A stretch of 64,000 nt of DNA, from assembly GCF_013178945.1 (NCBI RefSeq), contig NZ_JABFDM010000007.1, forward strand, positions 372,001 through 436,000. The letters run 5' to 3'. Position numbers and translations under genes: made by a program. The stretch comes from Bradyrhizobium aeschynomenes. GTDB taxonomy: Bacteria; Pseudomonadota; Alphaproteobacteria; Rhizobiales; Xanthobacteraceae. The notes beneath the pieces were generated by a model. The model was not told the DNA's origin. It did not search any database and saw only the letters and a list, made by a program, of their open reading frames with translations. Of this stretch, positions 34,952-43,224 are shown piece by piece; the stretch's first letter is position 1; each line of letters begins with the position of its first letter.

Positions 34952-35889
34952 TGGCCACGCTGCTGATTGCCGAACACGACAATGCCGGGATCAAGGACGC
35001 GACCAACAAGGCGCTGACGGCGGCTGCCGCGCTCGGCGCCGATGTCGACGTGCTGGTCGCGGGCCAAGGTGCGAACGGCGCGGCGGACGCCGCCGCCAAG
35101 CTTGCCGGCGTCAAGAAGGTGCTGCTCGCGGACGATGCGGCCTATGCGCATGATCTCGCCGAGCCGCTCGCGGACCTCGTCGTCAAGCTCGCCGCGAACT
35201 ACGACGCGATCGTCGCGCCCGCGACCTCGCGCTTCAAGAACGTGATGCCGCGCATCGCCGCCCTGCTCGACGTGATGCAGGTGTCGGAGATCATCAAGGT
35301 GGTCGCGCCCGACACGTTCGAGCGGCCGATCTATGCCGGCAACGCGATCCAGACCGTGAAGTCCAAGGACGCCAAGAAGGTCATCACCGTGCGCACCTCG
35401 ACCTTCGCCGCTGCGGCGAGCGAAGGCGGCAGCGGCTCGGTCGAGACGGTGGCGGCGGCCGGTGATCCGGCGCTGTCGAGCTTCGTCGGCGAGGAGGTCG
35501 CCAAGAGCGATCGTCCCGAGCTGACCTCGGCCAAGATCATCGTCTCCGGCGGCCGCGCGATGCAGAGCCGCGAGAACTTCGCCAAGTACATCGAGCCGCT
35601 CGCCGACAAGCTCGGGGCCGGCGTCGGCGCCTCGCGCGCCGCGGTCGATGCCGGCTACGCGCCGAACGACTGGCAGGTCGGCCAGACCGGCAAGGTGGTC
35701 GCGCCGGAGCTGTACGTGGCCATCGGCATTTCAGGCGCCATTCAGCATCTCGCCGGTATGAAGGACTCCAAGGTGATCGTCGCGATCAACAAGGACGAGG
35801 ACGCGCCGATCTTCCAGGTCGCCGATTACGGCCTGGTGGCGGATCTCTACCAGGCGGTTCCCGAGCTGACGGACGCGCTCGGCAAGTAA
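34951..35889 (+). CDS. etfA: Electron transfer flavoprotein subunit alpha
   Basis: 312 residues. The C-terminal FAD domain is complete: IIVSGGRAMQSRENF, LGAGVGASRAAVDAGYAPNDWQVGQTGKVVAPELYVAIGISGAIQHLAGM and VAINKDEDAPIFQVADYGLV. It forms the FAD-binding half of ETF. The ATG overlaps the etfB stop by one base (TGATGG), giving tight translational coupling. A strong terminator-like stem lies nine bases past its stop. Confidence 0.97.
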   Translation: MATLLIAEHDNAGIKDATNKALTAAAALGADVDVLVAGQGANGAADAAAKLAGVKKVLLADDAAYAHDLAEPLADLVVKLAANYDAIVAPATSRFKNVMPRIAALLDVMQVSEIIKVVAPDTFERPIYAGNAIQTVKSKDAKKVITVRTSTFAAAASEGGSGSVETVAAAGDPALSSFVGEEVAKSDRPELTSAKIIVSGGRAMQSRENFAKYIEPLADKLGAGVGASRAAVDAGYAPNDWQVGQTGKVVAPELYVAIGISGAIQHLAGMKDSKVIVAINKDEDAPIFQVADYGLVADLYQAVPELTDALGK

Positions 35890-35897
35890 GACCCTAC

Positions 35898-35936
35898 ACA
35901 CCGGCCGCGCATGGGACTGTCGCGGCCGGTGTTTCA
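35898..35936 (+). terminator. Intrinsic-type terminator after etfBA
   Basis: ACACCGGCCGCG (35898-35909) pairs perfectly with CGCGGCCGGTGT (35921-35932), a 12-bp GC-rich stem with an 11-base loop, followed by TTCATCTGTT. The U-tract is weak, but the stem is very stable and sits directly behind etfA, separating it from hbdA. Confidence 0.75.
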
Positions 35937-35989
35937 TCTGTTAAGGCATGGATGGGCGCCGACCTCGCGCCGTTCCGGTGGATGACGAC

Positions 35990-36868
35990 ATGGCTCAGAT
36001 CAACAAGCTCGGTGTGATCGGCGCAGGACAGATGGGCAACGGCATCGCGCATGTCGCTGCGCTGGCCGGGCTCGACGTGGTGCTCAACGACGTGACCTCC
36101 GACCGGTTGAAATCGGGCATGGCGACCATCAACGGCAACCTGACCCGCCAGGTGGCCAAGAAGGTGATCTCCGAGGAGGCGCGCAGCCAGGCGCTCGGCC
36201 GGATCTCGATCACGGAAAGCCTCGACGGTCTGGCCGATTGCGATCTGGTCATCGAGACCGCGATCGAGAAGGAGGACATCAAGCGCAAGATCTTCCACGA
36301 TCTCTGCGCGGTCCTGAAGCCCGAGGCGATCATCGCCTCCAACACCTCCTCGATCTCGATCACGCGGCTGGCAGCCTGCACCGATCGCCCCGAACGCTTC
36401 ATCGGCATTCATTTCATGAACCCGGTTCCGCTGATGGAACTGGTCGAGCTGATCCGCGGCATCGCCACCGACGACGCCACCTTCGAGGCGGCCAAGGAGT
36501 TCGTCGGACGGCTCGGCAAGCAGGTCGCCGTCTCCGAGGATTTTCCGGCCTTCATCGTCAACCGCGTGCTGCTGCCGATGATCAACGAGGCGATCTACAC
36601 GCTGTACGAGGGCGTGGGGAACGTCGAGGCGATCGATGCGGCGATGAAGCTCGGCGCGCATCACCCGATGGGGCCGCTCGAGCTGGCCGATTTCATCGGC
36701 CTGGATACCTGTCTCTCCATCATGCAGGTGCTGCATGAGGGCCTGGCCGACTCCAAGTACCGGCCGTGTCCGCTGCTGGTGAAATATGTCGAGGCCGGCT
36801 GGCTCGGCCGCAAGACGCAGCGCGGCTTCTACGACTATCGCGGCCCCAAGCCGGTGCCGACCCGCTGA
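35990..36868 (+). CDS. 3-hydroxybutyryl-CoA dehydrogenase
   Basis: 292 residues from the ATG at 35990; an upstream in-frame ATG at 35948 lies near the terminator and would add a non-conserved N terminus. The NAD-binding motif is GVIGAGQMGNGIAHVAALAG. The catalytic HFMNPVPLMELVELI and FPAFIVNRVLLPMINEA segments are intact, as is the closing GPLELADFIGLDTCLSIM. It oxidises (S)-3-hydroxybutyryl-CoA to acetoacetyl-CoA, in butanoate/PHB and beta-oxidation metabolism, which fits the adjacent ETF genes. Confidence 0.93.
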   Translation: MAQINKLGVIGAGQMGNGIAHVAALAGLDVVLNDVTSDRLKSGMATINGNLTRQVAKKVISEEARSQALGRISITESLDGLADCDLVIETAIEKEDIKRKIFHDLCAVLKPEAIIASNTSSISITRLAACTDRPERFIGIHFMNPVPLMELVELIRGIATDDATFEAAKEFVGRLGKQVAVSEDFPAFIVNRVLLPMINEAIYTLYEGVGNVEAIDAAMKLGAHHPMGPLELADFIGLDTCLSIMQVLHEGLADSKYRPCPLLVKYVEAGWLGRKTQRGFYDYRGPKPVPTR

Positions 36869-36941
36869 AACAATCTGAAACGATCCACACGCTTCGTTAA
36901 GGCTGATCGGTTACCGTTCAGCTCAGACGAGGTATGTGCGT

Positions 36942-37139
36942 ATGGATATGAGCTTGGTGGCTGCGGTCATGGCGCAGCAGGCGAGTGCGACCCAGCAGCA
37001 GGTCGCGACGTCGGTCTTGAAGCAGAATTTGGACGCGCAGAAGGACGCCGTCCTGACGCTGCTCGGCGGTGCCCAGCAGACCCTGTCGCTCGCCAATGTC
37101 GGCCCCGGCGTCGGCGGCAACCTGAACATCGCGGCCTGA
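36942..37139 (+). CDS. YjfB-like small protein (putative motility family)
   Basis: 65 residues: MDMSLVAAVMAQQASATQQQ at the start, VLKQNLDAQKDAVLTLL in the middle and a Gly/Asn-rich end. This matches the YjfB family, listed in Pfam as putative motility protein, whose members are short, lack signal peptides and have a conserved helical core. The function is not established. It has its own promoter region downstream of hbdA and is followed by a palindromic repeat. Confidence 0.75.
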   Translation: MDMSLVAAVMAQQASATQQQVATSVLKQNLDAQKDAVLTLLGGAQQTLSLANVGPGVGGNLNIAA

Positions 37140-37168
37140 GCGCGAGGGGCCTTCCTCCCTGATCCACG

Positions 37169-37268
37169 GTCATTCCGGGGCGATGCGCAGCATCGAACCC
37201 GGAATCCAGAGTTCGTCGGACTCATCTCGAGATTCCGGGTTCAGCCCTGCGGGCTGCCCCGGAATGAC
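37169..37268. repeat. Palindromic intergenic repeat (GTCATTCCGGGG type)
   Basis: Begins GTCATTCCGGGGCG, with an internal CGAACCCGGAATC / GATTCCGGGTTC inverted pair, and ends GCCCCGGAATGAC. The whole 100-base unit is an imperfect palindrome between the YjfB-like gene and tlpA. It ends 16 bases from the tlpA stop codon, so transcribed copies could shape the tlpA 3' end. Confidence 0.8.
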
Positions 37269-37284
37269 GGCCGTGGGGATAGGT

Positions 37285-37974
37285 CTACAGCCCCGCGGCG
37301 GCCTTCGACGTCGCCGCCTGGATCAGCTTGAGCGCGTCGGCGCTGTCCCATTCGGCCGGTCCCGCGATGGTCGCGATCTCGCAGCCATTGCCGTCGACCA
37401 GCACCGAGGTCGGCATGCCCAGCGCGCGGCCGACCGCCTTGAGATCCTGGAACACCTTGGCCTTCGCATCGCTGAAATAAGCGAGCTGCGTCAGCTTGGC
37501 GTCGGCGAGGAACGTCTTCGGCTTCTCCGGGTCGCGGGTGTCGATGTTGACCGCGACCACCTGGAAGGCGTCGCTGCCGAGCTTGGCCTGCAGCCCGTCC
37601 AGCGCCGGCATCTCCTTGCGGCAGGGCACGCACCAAGTCGCCCAGAGGTTCAAAAGTACCGTCTTGCCGCGGAAGTCCGACAGTTTCTTCGCCGCGCCCG
37701 AGGCGTCCTCGAAGGCCAGATCCGGCAGCCGCAGCGGCGTCGTTGCCGCCGTCAGCGCCGCCACCTCGCCCCTGATCAGCGGCGCGATCCGGGCCGCGGT
37801 CTTGACCGCCGCCTCGCACGCCTGGTCCCCGGACGGCTTGCCCTTCAACAGTCCGCCGAACGAAACCGCCGCGATGCCGGCCACGGCGACGACGGCCACG
37901 GCGCCGGCGGCAAGCACGGTTCTGCCGCGCGAGGCGGGGCGGGCAGGGGACGGCTCTGGCTTATCGTTTGTCAT
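37285..37974 (-). CDS. tlpA: Membrane-anchored thiol:disulfide interchange protein TlpA
   Basis: 229 residues from the ATG at 37974. An N-terminal anchor helix (~19-41) is followed by a periplasmic thioredoxin domain with WATWCVPCRKEMPAL (Cys115, Cys118) and a cis-Pro GMPTSVLVDG. Two extra Cys (Cys53 and the one in GNGCEI) could form the structural disulfide known in Bradyrhizobium TlpA. TlpA is a reductant for the copper chaperone ScoI and the CuA site of cytochrome aa3 oxidase. It is divergent from argH, the same arrangement as in B. japonicum as I recall it. Confidence 0.9.
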   Translation of the reverse strand: MTNDKPEPSPARPASRGRTVLAAGAVAVVAVAGIAAVSFGGLLKGKPSGDQACEAAVKTAARIAPLIRGEVAALTAATTPLRLPDLAFEDASGAAKKLSDFRGKTVLLNLWATWCVPCRKEMPALDGLQAKLGSDAFQVVAVNIDTRDPEKPKTFLADAKLTQLAYFSDAKAKVFQDLKAVGRALGMPTSVLVDGNGCEIATIAGPAEWDSADALKLIQAATSKAAAGL

Positions 37975-38070
37975 CTCGGGTCGGTTGCGGCTATCAGAGG
38001 CGCGAATTTCGGGGCATCCAAGCGGTGTGTCCCATCCAGACGCGGTCATCAAGGTTTAAGAGCGGCAGGC

Positions 38071-39462
38071 ATGAGCAACAAGATGTGGGGCGGCCGGTTC
38101 ACGGAACGTCCCGACGAGATCATGGAGGACATCAACGTCTCGATCGACGTCGATCGCCACCTCTACGCGCAGGACATCGCCGCGTCCAAGGCGCACGCCG
38201 CCATGCTCGCCGCCCAGGGCATCATCACGGCAGGTGATGCGAAAAATATCGGGAAGGGTCTAGACACGATCCTGTCAGAGATCACCAAGGGCTCGTTCGA
38301 GTTCAAGCGGGCGCTCGAAGACATTCATATGAACGTCGAGAGCCGGCTGTCCGAGCTGATCGGCCCCGCCGCCGGCCGGCTGCACACCGCGCGCTCGCGC
38401 AACGACCAGGTCGCGACCGATTTCCGCCTGTTCGTGCGCGACACCATCGACGACATCGACGCATCGCTCGCCGCCTACCAGCACGCGCTGGCGTCCCGCG
38501 CGCTCGACCATGCCGGCACCGTGATGCCCGGCTTCACCCATCTGCAGACCGCCCAGCCCGTCACCTTCGGCCACCATCTCCTCGCCTATGTCGAGATGGC
38601 CGGCCGCGACCGCGGCCGCTTCCTCGACGCCCGCAAGCGCCTCAATGAATCCCCGCTGGGCGCCGCCGCGCTCGCCGGCACCTCGTTCCCGATCGACCGC
38701 CACGCCACCGCGGAAGCGCTCGGCTTCGACCGCCCGATGGCCAATTCGCTCGACGCCGTCTCCGATCGCGACTTCGTGCTGGAGACGCTCTCGGCCGCAT
38801 CGATCTGCGCCGTGCACCTGTCGCGCTTCGCCGAGGAGATCGTGATCTGGACCTCGCCGCTGGTCGGCCTGATCAAGCTGTCGGACAAGTTCACCACCGG
38901 CTCCTCGATCATGCCGCAGAAGCGCAATCCGGACGCCGCCGAGTTGGTCCGCGCCAAGACAGGGCGCGTCATCGGCGCGCTCAACGGCCTCCTGATCGTC
39001 ATGAAGGGCCTGCCGCTCGCCTACCAGAAGGACATGCAGGAGGATAAGCAGGGCGCGATGGAGGCGTTCGCCGCGCTGTCGCTGGCGATCAGGGCCATGA
39101 CCGGTATGGCGCTCGACCTGGTGCCGGACGAGGCCCGGATGAAGGCCGCCGCCGGCGAGGGCTATGCCACCGCCACGGATCTCGCCGACTGGCTGGTCCG
39201 CACCCTCAAGATGCCGTTCCGCGAGGCCCATCACGTCACCGGCCGCATCGTCGCGCTGGCGTCGAAGCAGGGCGTGGCGCTGCACGAGCTGCCGCTGAAG
39301 GCGATGCAGGAGGTCGAGCCCAAGATCACCGCCGACGTGCTCGGCGTGCTCAGTGTGGAATCCTCCGTGAAGAGCCGCACCAGCTTCGGCGGCACCGCGC
39401 CGAAGAACGTCGCCTCGCAGGCCAAGGCCTGGCTGAAGCGGCTGGAAAAGCAGCGAAAGTAG
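38071..39462 (+). CDS. argH: Argininosuccinate lyase
   Basis: 463 residues, the family's normal size. The start at 38071 gives the canonical MSNKMWGGRF. Catalytic and signature regions are HTARSRNDQVATDFRLF, GFTHLQTAQPVTFGHHLLAY (catalytic His) and the fumarase/lyase signature GSSIMPQKRNPD with the catalytic Ser loop. It cleaves argininosuccinate to arginine and fumarate, the last step of arginine synthesis. It is followed by the lptM-like lipoprotein gene and lysA. Confidence 0.97.
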   Translation: MSNKMWGGRFTERPDEIMEDINVSIDVDRHLYAQDIAASKAHAAMLAAQGIITAGDAKNIGKGLDTILSEITKGSFEFKRALEDIHMNVESRLSELIGPAAGRLHTARSRNDQVATDFRLFVRDTIDDIDASLAAYQHALASRALDHAGTVMPGFTHLQTAQPVTFGHHLLAYVEMAGRDRGRFLDARKRLNESPLGAAALAGTSFPIDRHATAEALGFDRPMANSLDAVSDRDFVLETLSAASICAVHLSRFAEEIVIWTSPLVGLIKLSDKFTTGSSIMPQKRNPDAAELVRAKTGRVIGALNGLLIVMKGLPLAYQKDMQEDKQGAMEAFAALSLAIRAMTGMALDLVPDEARMKAAAGEGYATATDLADWLVRTLKMPFREAHHVTGRIVALASKQGVALHELPLKAMQEVEPKITADVLGVLSVESSVKSRTSFGGTAPKNVASQAKAWLKRLEKQRK

Positions 39463-39560
39463 GGGGGGTCGCCCGAAATTCGATCGCCGCAATTTGATCG
39501 TCCTGGCGTGGCACTCCCGCACTCGTCAGGCCGGTGCATTCTCTGTATGGTGCCGCCCGC

Positions 39561-39854
39561 ATGGGGATTTCACACGTGAATCGCGCTCGCCGTCCAACCT
39601 CCGCCGCCCGGGTCCTGCTCGTCCTGGGCGCTTCAGCCCTTCTGCTGGCCGCCTGCGGCCGCAAGGGCCCGTTGGACCTGCCGGCCAATTCCCCGCCGGC
39701 CCCGCAGATGTCCGCGGCGCCCGCCGACACCGCGACGGACGCCGCCAACAAGCCCGGCCTGTTCAATTCCGGCTACGGCGCCGACGCCGCCCCCGCGGCG
39801 ACGCGCGGCCAGAAGAAACCGTTCTTCCTGGATCCGCTGCTGGACAGCAAATAG
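39561..39854 (+). CDS. lptM: LptM-like lipoprotein (YifL family)
   Basis: 97 residues from the ATG at 39561. The signal peptide ends in a lipobox LLAAC-GRKGPLDLP, and CGRKGPL(D/E)LP is the diagnostic motif of the LptM/YifL family. In E. coli LptM helps the LptD/E lipopolysaccharide translocon mature. The remainder is Ala/Pro-rich and ends KKPFFLDPLLDSK, a C-terminal motif common in rhizobial members. The argH-lptM-lysA order is conserved in many proteobacteria. Confidence 0.88.
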   Translation: MGISHVNRARRPTSAARVLLVLGASALLLAACGRKGPLDLPANSPPAPQMSAAPADTATDAANKPGLFNSGYGADAAPAATRGQKKPFFLDPLLDSK

Positions 39855-39924
39855 GGGCGGTGCGGCGCGACGACGCCGTCTGATCCTCACCGGCCCAACG
39901 ATCTGGTCCCGGGCCTCCCCTCTC

Positions 39925-40007
39925 GTCATGGCCGGGCTTGACCCGGCCATCCACGTCGTTCGGCATCCGCGGTGGGCGTGGATGCCCGGGTCAAGCCCGG
40001 GCATGAC
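39925..40007. repeat. Palindromic intergenic repeat (GTCATGGCCGGGC type)
   Basis: Left part GTCATGGCCGGGCTTGACC... and right part ...GGTCAAGCCCGGGCATGAC form an 83-base imperfect palindrome with an internal ATCCACG/CGTGGAT pair. It lies in the 310-base gap between lptM and lysA. It is the same family as 9018-9100, 11074-11101 and 62660-62685. The rest of the gap shows only the lysA leader. Confidence 0.82.
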
Positions 40008-40164
40008 GCCGGAGAGATAGCCGGGCACAAGCGAACTCCGCGCGCGCCGCTTCACCCTCCCCTGGAGGGGGAGGCTGGCAGCGTCAATTGACAATGCCTG
40101 CCATTTCCCGGCAATTCGCCGCCACAATCTCCCATTCTCGCAGCCCCGCGCGCGGACCTGACCC

Positions 40165-41430
40165 ATGAACCATTTCGACTACCGCGACGGCGTGCTGCAC
40201 GCCGAGGACGTCAATCTCGCTGATCTCGCCGCCACCGTCGGCACCCCGTTCTACTGTTACTCCACCGCCACCCTGGAGCGGCACTATCGCGTGTTCGCCG
40301 ACGCCTTCGCCGGCCAGGACGTGCTGATCTGCTACGCGATGAAGGCCAATTCCAACCAGTCGGTGCTGCGCACGCTGGCAAACCTCGGCGCTGGCGCCGA
40401 CGTCGTCTCCGGCGGCGAATTGAAGCGCGCGCTGGCGGCCGGCATCCCCTCGCGGAAAATCGTGTTCTCCGGCGTCGGCAAGACCGAGGCCGAGCTGCGC
40501 GCCGCGCTCGTCGCAGACATCCACTGCCTCAACATCGAGTCCGAGCCCGAGCTCGATCTGCTGGCGCGTCTCGCGGTCGAAACGGGTCACACAGCCCGCA
40601 TCTCCATCCGCGTCAACCCGGACGTCGATGCCGGCACGCACGCCAAGATCTCGACCGGCAAGTCGGAGAACAAGTTCGGCATTCCGCTCGACCACGCCCG
40701 CCGCGTCTACGCCCGCGCGGCGAAGATGCCGGGCATCAAGGTCACCGGCGTCGACGTCCATATCGGCAGCCAGATCACCGATCTCGGTCCGATGGAAACC
40801 GCGTTCCGCATCCTCGCCGACTTCGTGCAGACCCTGCGCGCCGACGGCCACGACATCTCCCATGTCGATTTCGGCGGCGGCCTCGGCATCCCCTATCACA
40901 TGGACCGCGCCGTGCCGCCGGAGCCCGCGGAATATGCCGCGATGGTCAAGCGCGTCAGCCACAATCTCGGCTGCACGCTGATGTTCGAGCCCGGCCGCAT
41001 GATCGTCGGCAATGCCGGCATCCTGGTCGCCAAGGTGATCTATGTGAAGCACGGCGAGGCCAAGAACTTCGTCATCATCGACGCCGCGATGAACGACCTG
41101 ATCCGCCCGACGCTCTACGAGGCGCATCACGACATCCTGCCCGTGAAGCAGGCCGCGCCGAACGCGCCCGCCTTCGTGGCCGATGTCGTCGGCCCGGTCT
41201 GCGAAAGCGGCGACTACCTCGCCCTCGACCGCGCGCTGCCCGAGCCCAAGCCCGGCGATCTCCTCGCCATCATGACCGCAGGCGCCTACGGCGCCGTCCA
41301 GGCCTGCACCTACAACACCCGCGCGCTGGTCCCCGAGGTGCTGGTCAAGGGCGACCAGTCCGCCGTGATCCGCCCGCGCATCGAGGTCGAGCAACTGATC
41401 GCGATGGATACACCGGCGCCGTGGCTGTGA
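40165..41430 (+). CDS. lysA: Diaminopimelate decarboxylase
   Basis: 421 residues. The PLP lysine lies in LICYAMKANSNQSVLR. Further fold III motifs are GKTEAELRAAL, VDVHIGSQITDL, DFGGGLGIPY and the C-terminal active-site GPVCESGDYLA. It converts meso-diaminopimelate to lysine. The normal C terminus is ...AMDTPAPWL. A diverged copy of the last ~32 bases of this gene recurs at 42949-42980. Confidence 0.97.
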   Translation: MNHFDYRDGVLHAEDVNLADLAATVGTPFYCYSTATLERHYRVFADAFAGQDVLICYAMKANSNQSVLRTLANLGAGADVVSGGELKRALAAGIPSRKIVFSGVGKTEAELRAALVADIHCLNIESEPELDLLARLAVETGHTARISIRVNPDVDAGTHAKISTGKSENKFGIPLDHARRVYARAAKMPGIKVTGVDVHIGSQITDLGPMETAFRILADFVQTLRADGHDISHVDFGGGLGIPYHMDRAVPPEPAEYAAMVKRVSHNLGCTLMFEPGRMIVGNAGILVAKVIYVKHGEAKNFVIIDAAMNDLIRPTLYEAHHDILPVKQAAPNAPAFVADVVGPVCESGDYLALDRALPEPKPGDLLAIMTAGAYGAVQACTYNTRALVPEVLVKGDQSAVIRPRIEVEQLIAMDTPAPWL

Positions 41431-41523
41431 GGGCAAGTTGTTTGCGCGTGGTGGCCCGTGACTTGAGTCGCCTATGGCGCGGTCTTAGGCACGGCAACTC
41501 GACAGAATGCGGATTGTTGAGGG

Positions 41524-41805
41524 ATGAAGGCGTTGCTTTCGATAGCTGACCTCTCCTTATTCCTTGGAACAGCTTCGATGCTGATCGTGGCAGCCTACCA
41601 ACAGACAATGTTTTTCAAGGAGTGGCGGGAAGATCATTGCCAGAGCATGGACTTGGTGAGCAGATCCACATTGTCTCTGTTAGCGCTCTTACATCCCGCT
41701 CTTTCTGAGAGATGCCAACGGCGCCGTAGGCGTTTGGCTCTATCAGTGTCATTGGCGATATTGTTCGGATTATCTGGAGTTCTGCTTCAATTGACTACTG
41801 CTTAG
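41524..41805 (+). CDS. Possible small two-helix membrane protein
   Basis: 93 residues: MKALLSIADLSLFLGTASML at the start, a polar middle (EWREDHCQSMDLVSRSTL) and a basic RCQRRRRRLALSV before a second hydrophobic helix ending LLQLTTA. The hydrophobic-polar-hydrophobic pattern and the ATG near a weak GAGGG make it plausible. Base composition is lower in GC than the neighbours, and no family is recognised. It lies within the accessory segment between lysA and TIGR02302. Confidence 0.4.
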   Translation: MKALLSIADLSLFLGTASMLIVAAYQQTMFFKEWREDHCQSMDLVSRSTLSLLALLHPALSERCQRRRRRLALSVSLAILFGLSGVLLQLTTA

Positions 41806-41917
41806 GCATCAATCATCCAGCCAACAACGAATATCGCCGGCAGACCGGCCTTCTGCTTTCTCACCTACGCAGCTTCCGCCGAGCTAAAGTTCTTCCGCTC
41901 CACCAATAGGACCCCCC

Positions 41918-42892
41918 ATGAGCATTCGCATCGGCATCGTCGGCATCTCCGGTTTTGGCGGCGGCGAGGCGATGCGCCTGGTCGCGGGGCATCCCGCATT
42001 CGAGCTGGTCTACGCCGCGGGCGAGGGCAGCGCCGGCCAGCGTCTGGCGGCGCGCTTCCCCGGCGTGCCCGCAAAACTCGCCGATCTCGTGATCGAGAAG
42101 TGGGACCCCACAGCGCTGCCGCCGCTCGACGTGTTGTTCGCCTCGCTCCCCACCGGCGCCTCGCGGGAGGCGCTGGCGCGCGTGCCAGGCCACGTGAAGA
42201 TCGTCGACATCGGCGGCGACCACCGCTACGCCGACGGCTGGACCTACGGCCTCGCCGACGTCTGGCCGAACGAGATCACGGGCCAGACCCGCATCGCCAA
42301 TCCCGGCTGCTTCCCGGCGGCGGCGCTGACCCCGCTGGCGCCGCTGCTCGCCGCGCAACTGATCTCGCCCGAGACCATCGTGATCGACGCCAAGACCGGT
42401 ATCTCCGGCGCCGGCCGCGGCGGCGACAGCAAATTCGGCTACGCCGAGAGCAACGAGAACCTGATCCCCTACGGCCTGCTCCGGCACGTCCACATGCCCG
42501 AGATCGAACGCACGATCGCGCGGCTCAGCGGCGGCAGCGCCACAGGCCTCGTGTTCACGCCGCATCTGGTGCCGATGACGCGCGGCATCCTCGCCACCAT
42601 CTACGCCCGCGGTCGCGCCACCACGGCGCAATGCCTCGACGCCGCCCGCCGCTTCTATCGTGACAGCGCCTTCGTCCGCGTCACCGACACGCCGCCGCAG
42701 ACCAAATGGGCCACCGGCTCCAACCTCGCCTTCGTCAGCTACGCCGCCGACCCCGACCGCAACCTGGTGATCGCGATGGGCGTCGTCGACAATCTCGGCA
42801 AGGGCGCCGCCGGGCAGGCGGTGCAGAATGCGAACCTGATCTGCGGGCTGCCGGAGACTGCGGGGCTGGAGGGGGCGCCGGTCTGGCCGTGA
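41918..42892 (+). CDS. argC: N-acetyl-gamma-glutamyl-phosphate reductase, short type
   Basis: 324 residues. The NADP-binding start is RIGIVGISGFGGGEAMRL. The nucleophilic Cys131 sits in IANPGCFPAAALTPLAPL and the substrate loop is TGISGAGRGG. HLVPMTRGILATIYAR is the usual late motif. It reduces N-acetylglutamyl phosphate in arginine synthesis. Bacteria of this group often carry a longer argC elsewhere, so this may be a paralogue. It is preceded by a short AT-richer gap and followed by the lysA-tail duplicate. Confidence 0.9.
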   Translation: MSIRIGIVGISGFGGGEAMRLVAGHPAFELVYAAGEGSAGQRLAARFPGVPAKLADLVIEKWDPTALPPLDVLFASLPTGASREALARVPGHVKIVDIGGDHRYADGWTYGLADVWPNEITGQTRIANPGCFPAAALTPLAPLLAAQLISPETIVIDAKTGISGAGRGGDSKFGYAESNENLIPYGLLRHVHMPEIERTIARLSGGSATGLVFTPHLVPMTRGILATIYARGRATTAQCLDAARRFYRDSAFVRVTDTPPQTKWATGSNLAFVSYAADPDRNLVIAMGVVDNLGKGAAGQAVQNANLICGLPETAGLEGAPVWP

Positions 42893-42928
42893 GGTCGGGG
42901 CGAGCAGGCGGCGGTGGTCTGGTTGCGG

Positions 42929-42980
42929 ATCGAGGTCGGGGGTCGATTGCGATGGATACGCCGGCGCTGTGGTTGTGAGG
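42929..42980 (+). pseudogene. Degenerate duplicate of the lysA 3' end
   Basis: Bases 42949-42980 match the last codons of lysA (41401-41432) at 29 of 32 positions, coding AMDTPALWL-stop versus AMDTPAPWL-stop. The ATCGAGGTCG block upstream (42929-42938) is also shared. All three mismatches are transitions. It has no start and is not a gene. It marks one edge of the ~1.5-kb segment carrying argC. Confidence 0.8.
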
Positions 42981-43224
42981 CCGCGCTAATTTCCATTGAG
43001 GTTGTGCCGAGCGAACCCAAGTAACGCCACCCGTGTCGATGGTCTTAGGTCAAATACGTATCCATCAGGCACGCCCTCTGGATCGAGCTCGGCTCGGGCC
43101 GACTTGGGCCGGCATTGCATCGTCCTTGAGTCTCAGGCGCAGCGATAAACAGAACGTGAACAGGCGGCGCTTGCTACCCCCAAGCTGATCGGCTACCTCC
43201 TATTAAAAATATGAGGTCATAGAG

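Noticed and set aside
41524..41805. Considered as part of a phage or mobile-element module
   Set aside because: No integrase, transposase or phage-like gene was found nearby; kept only as a low-confidence membrane ORF.
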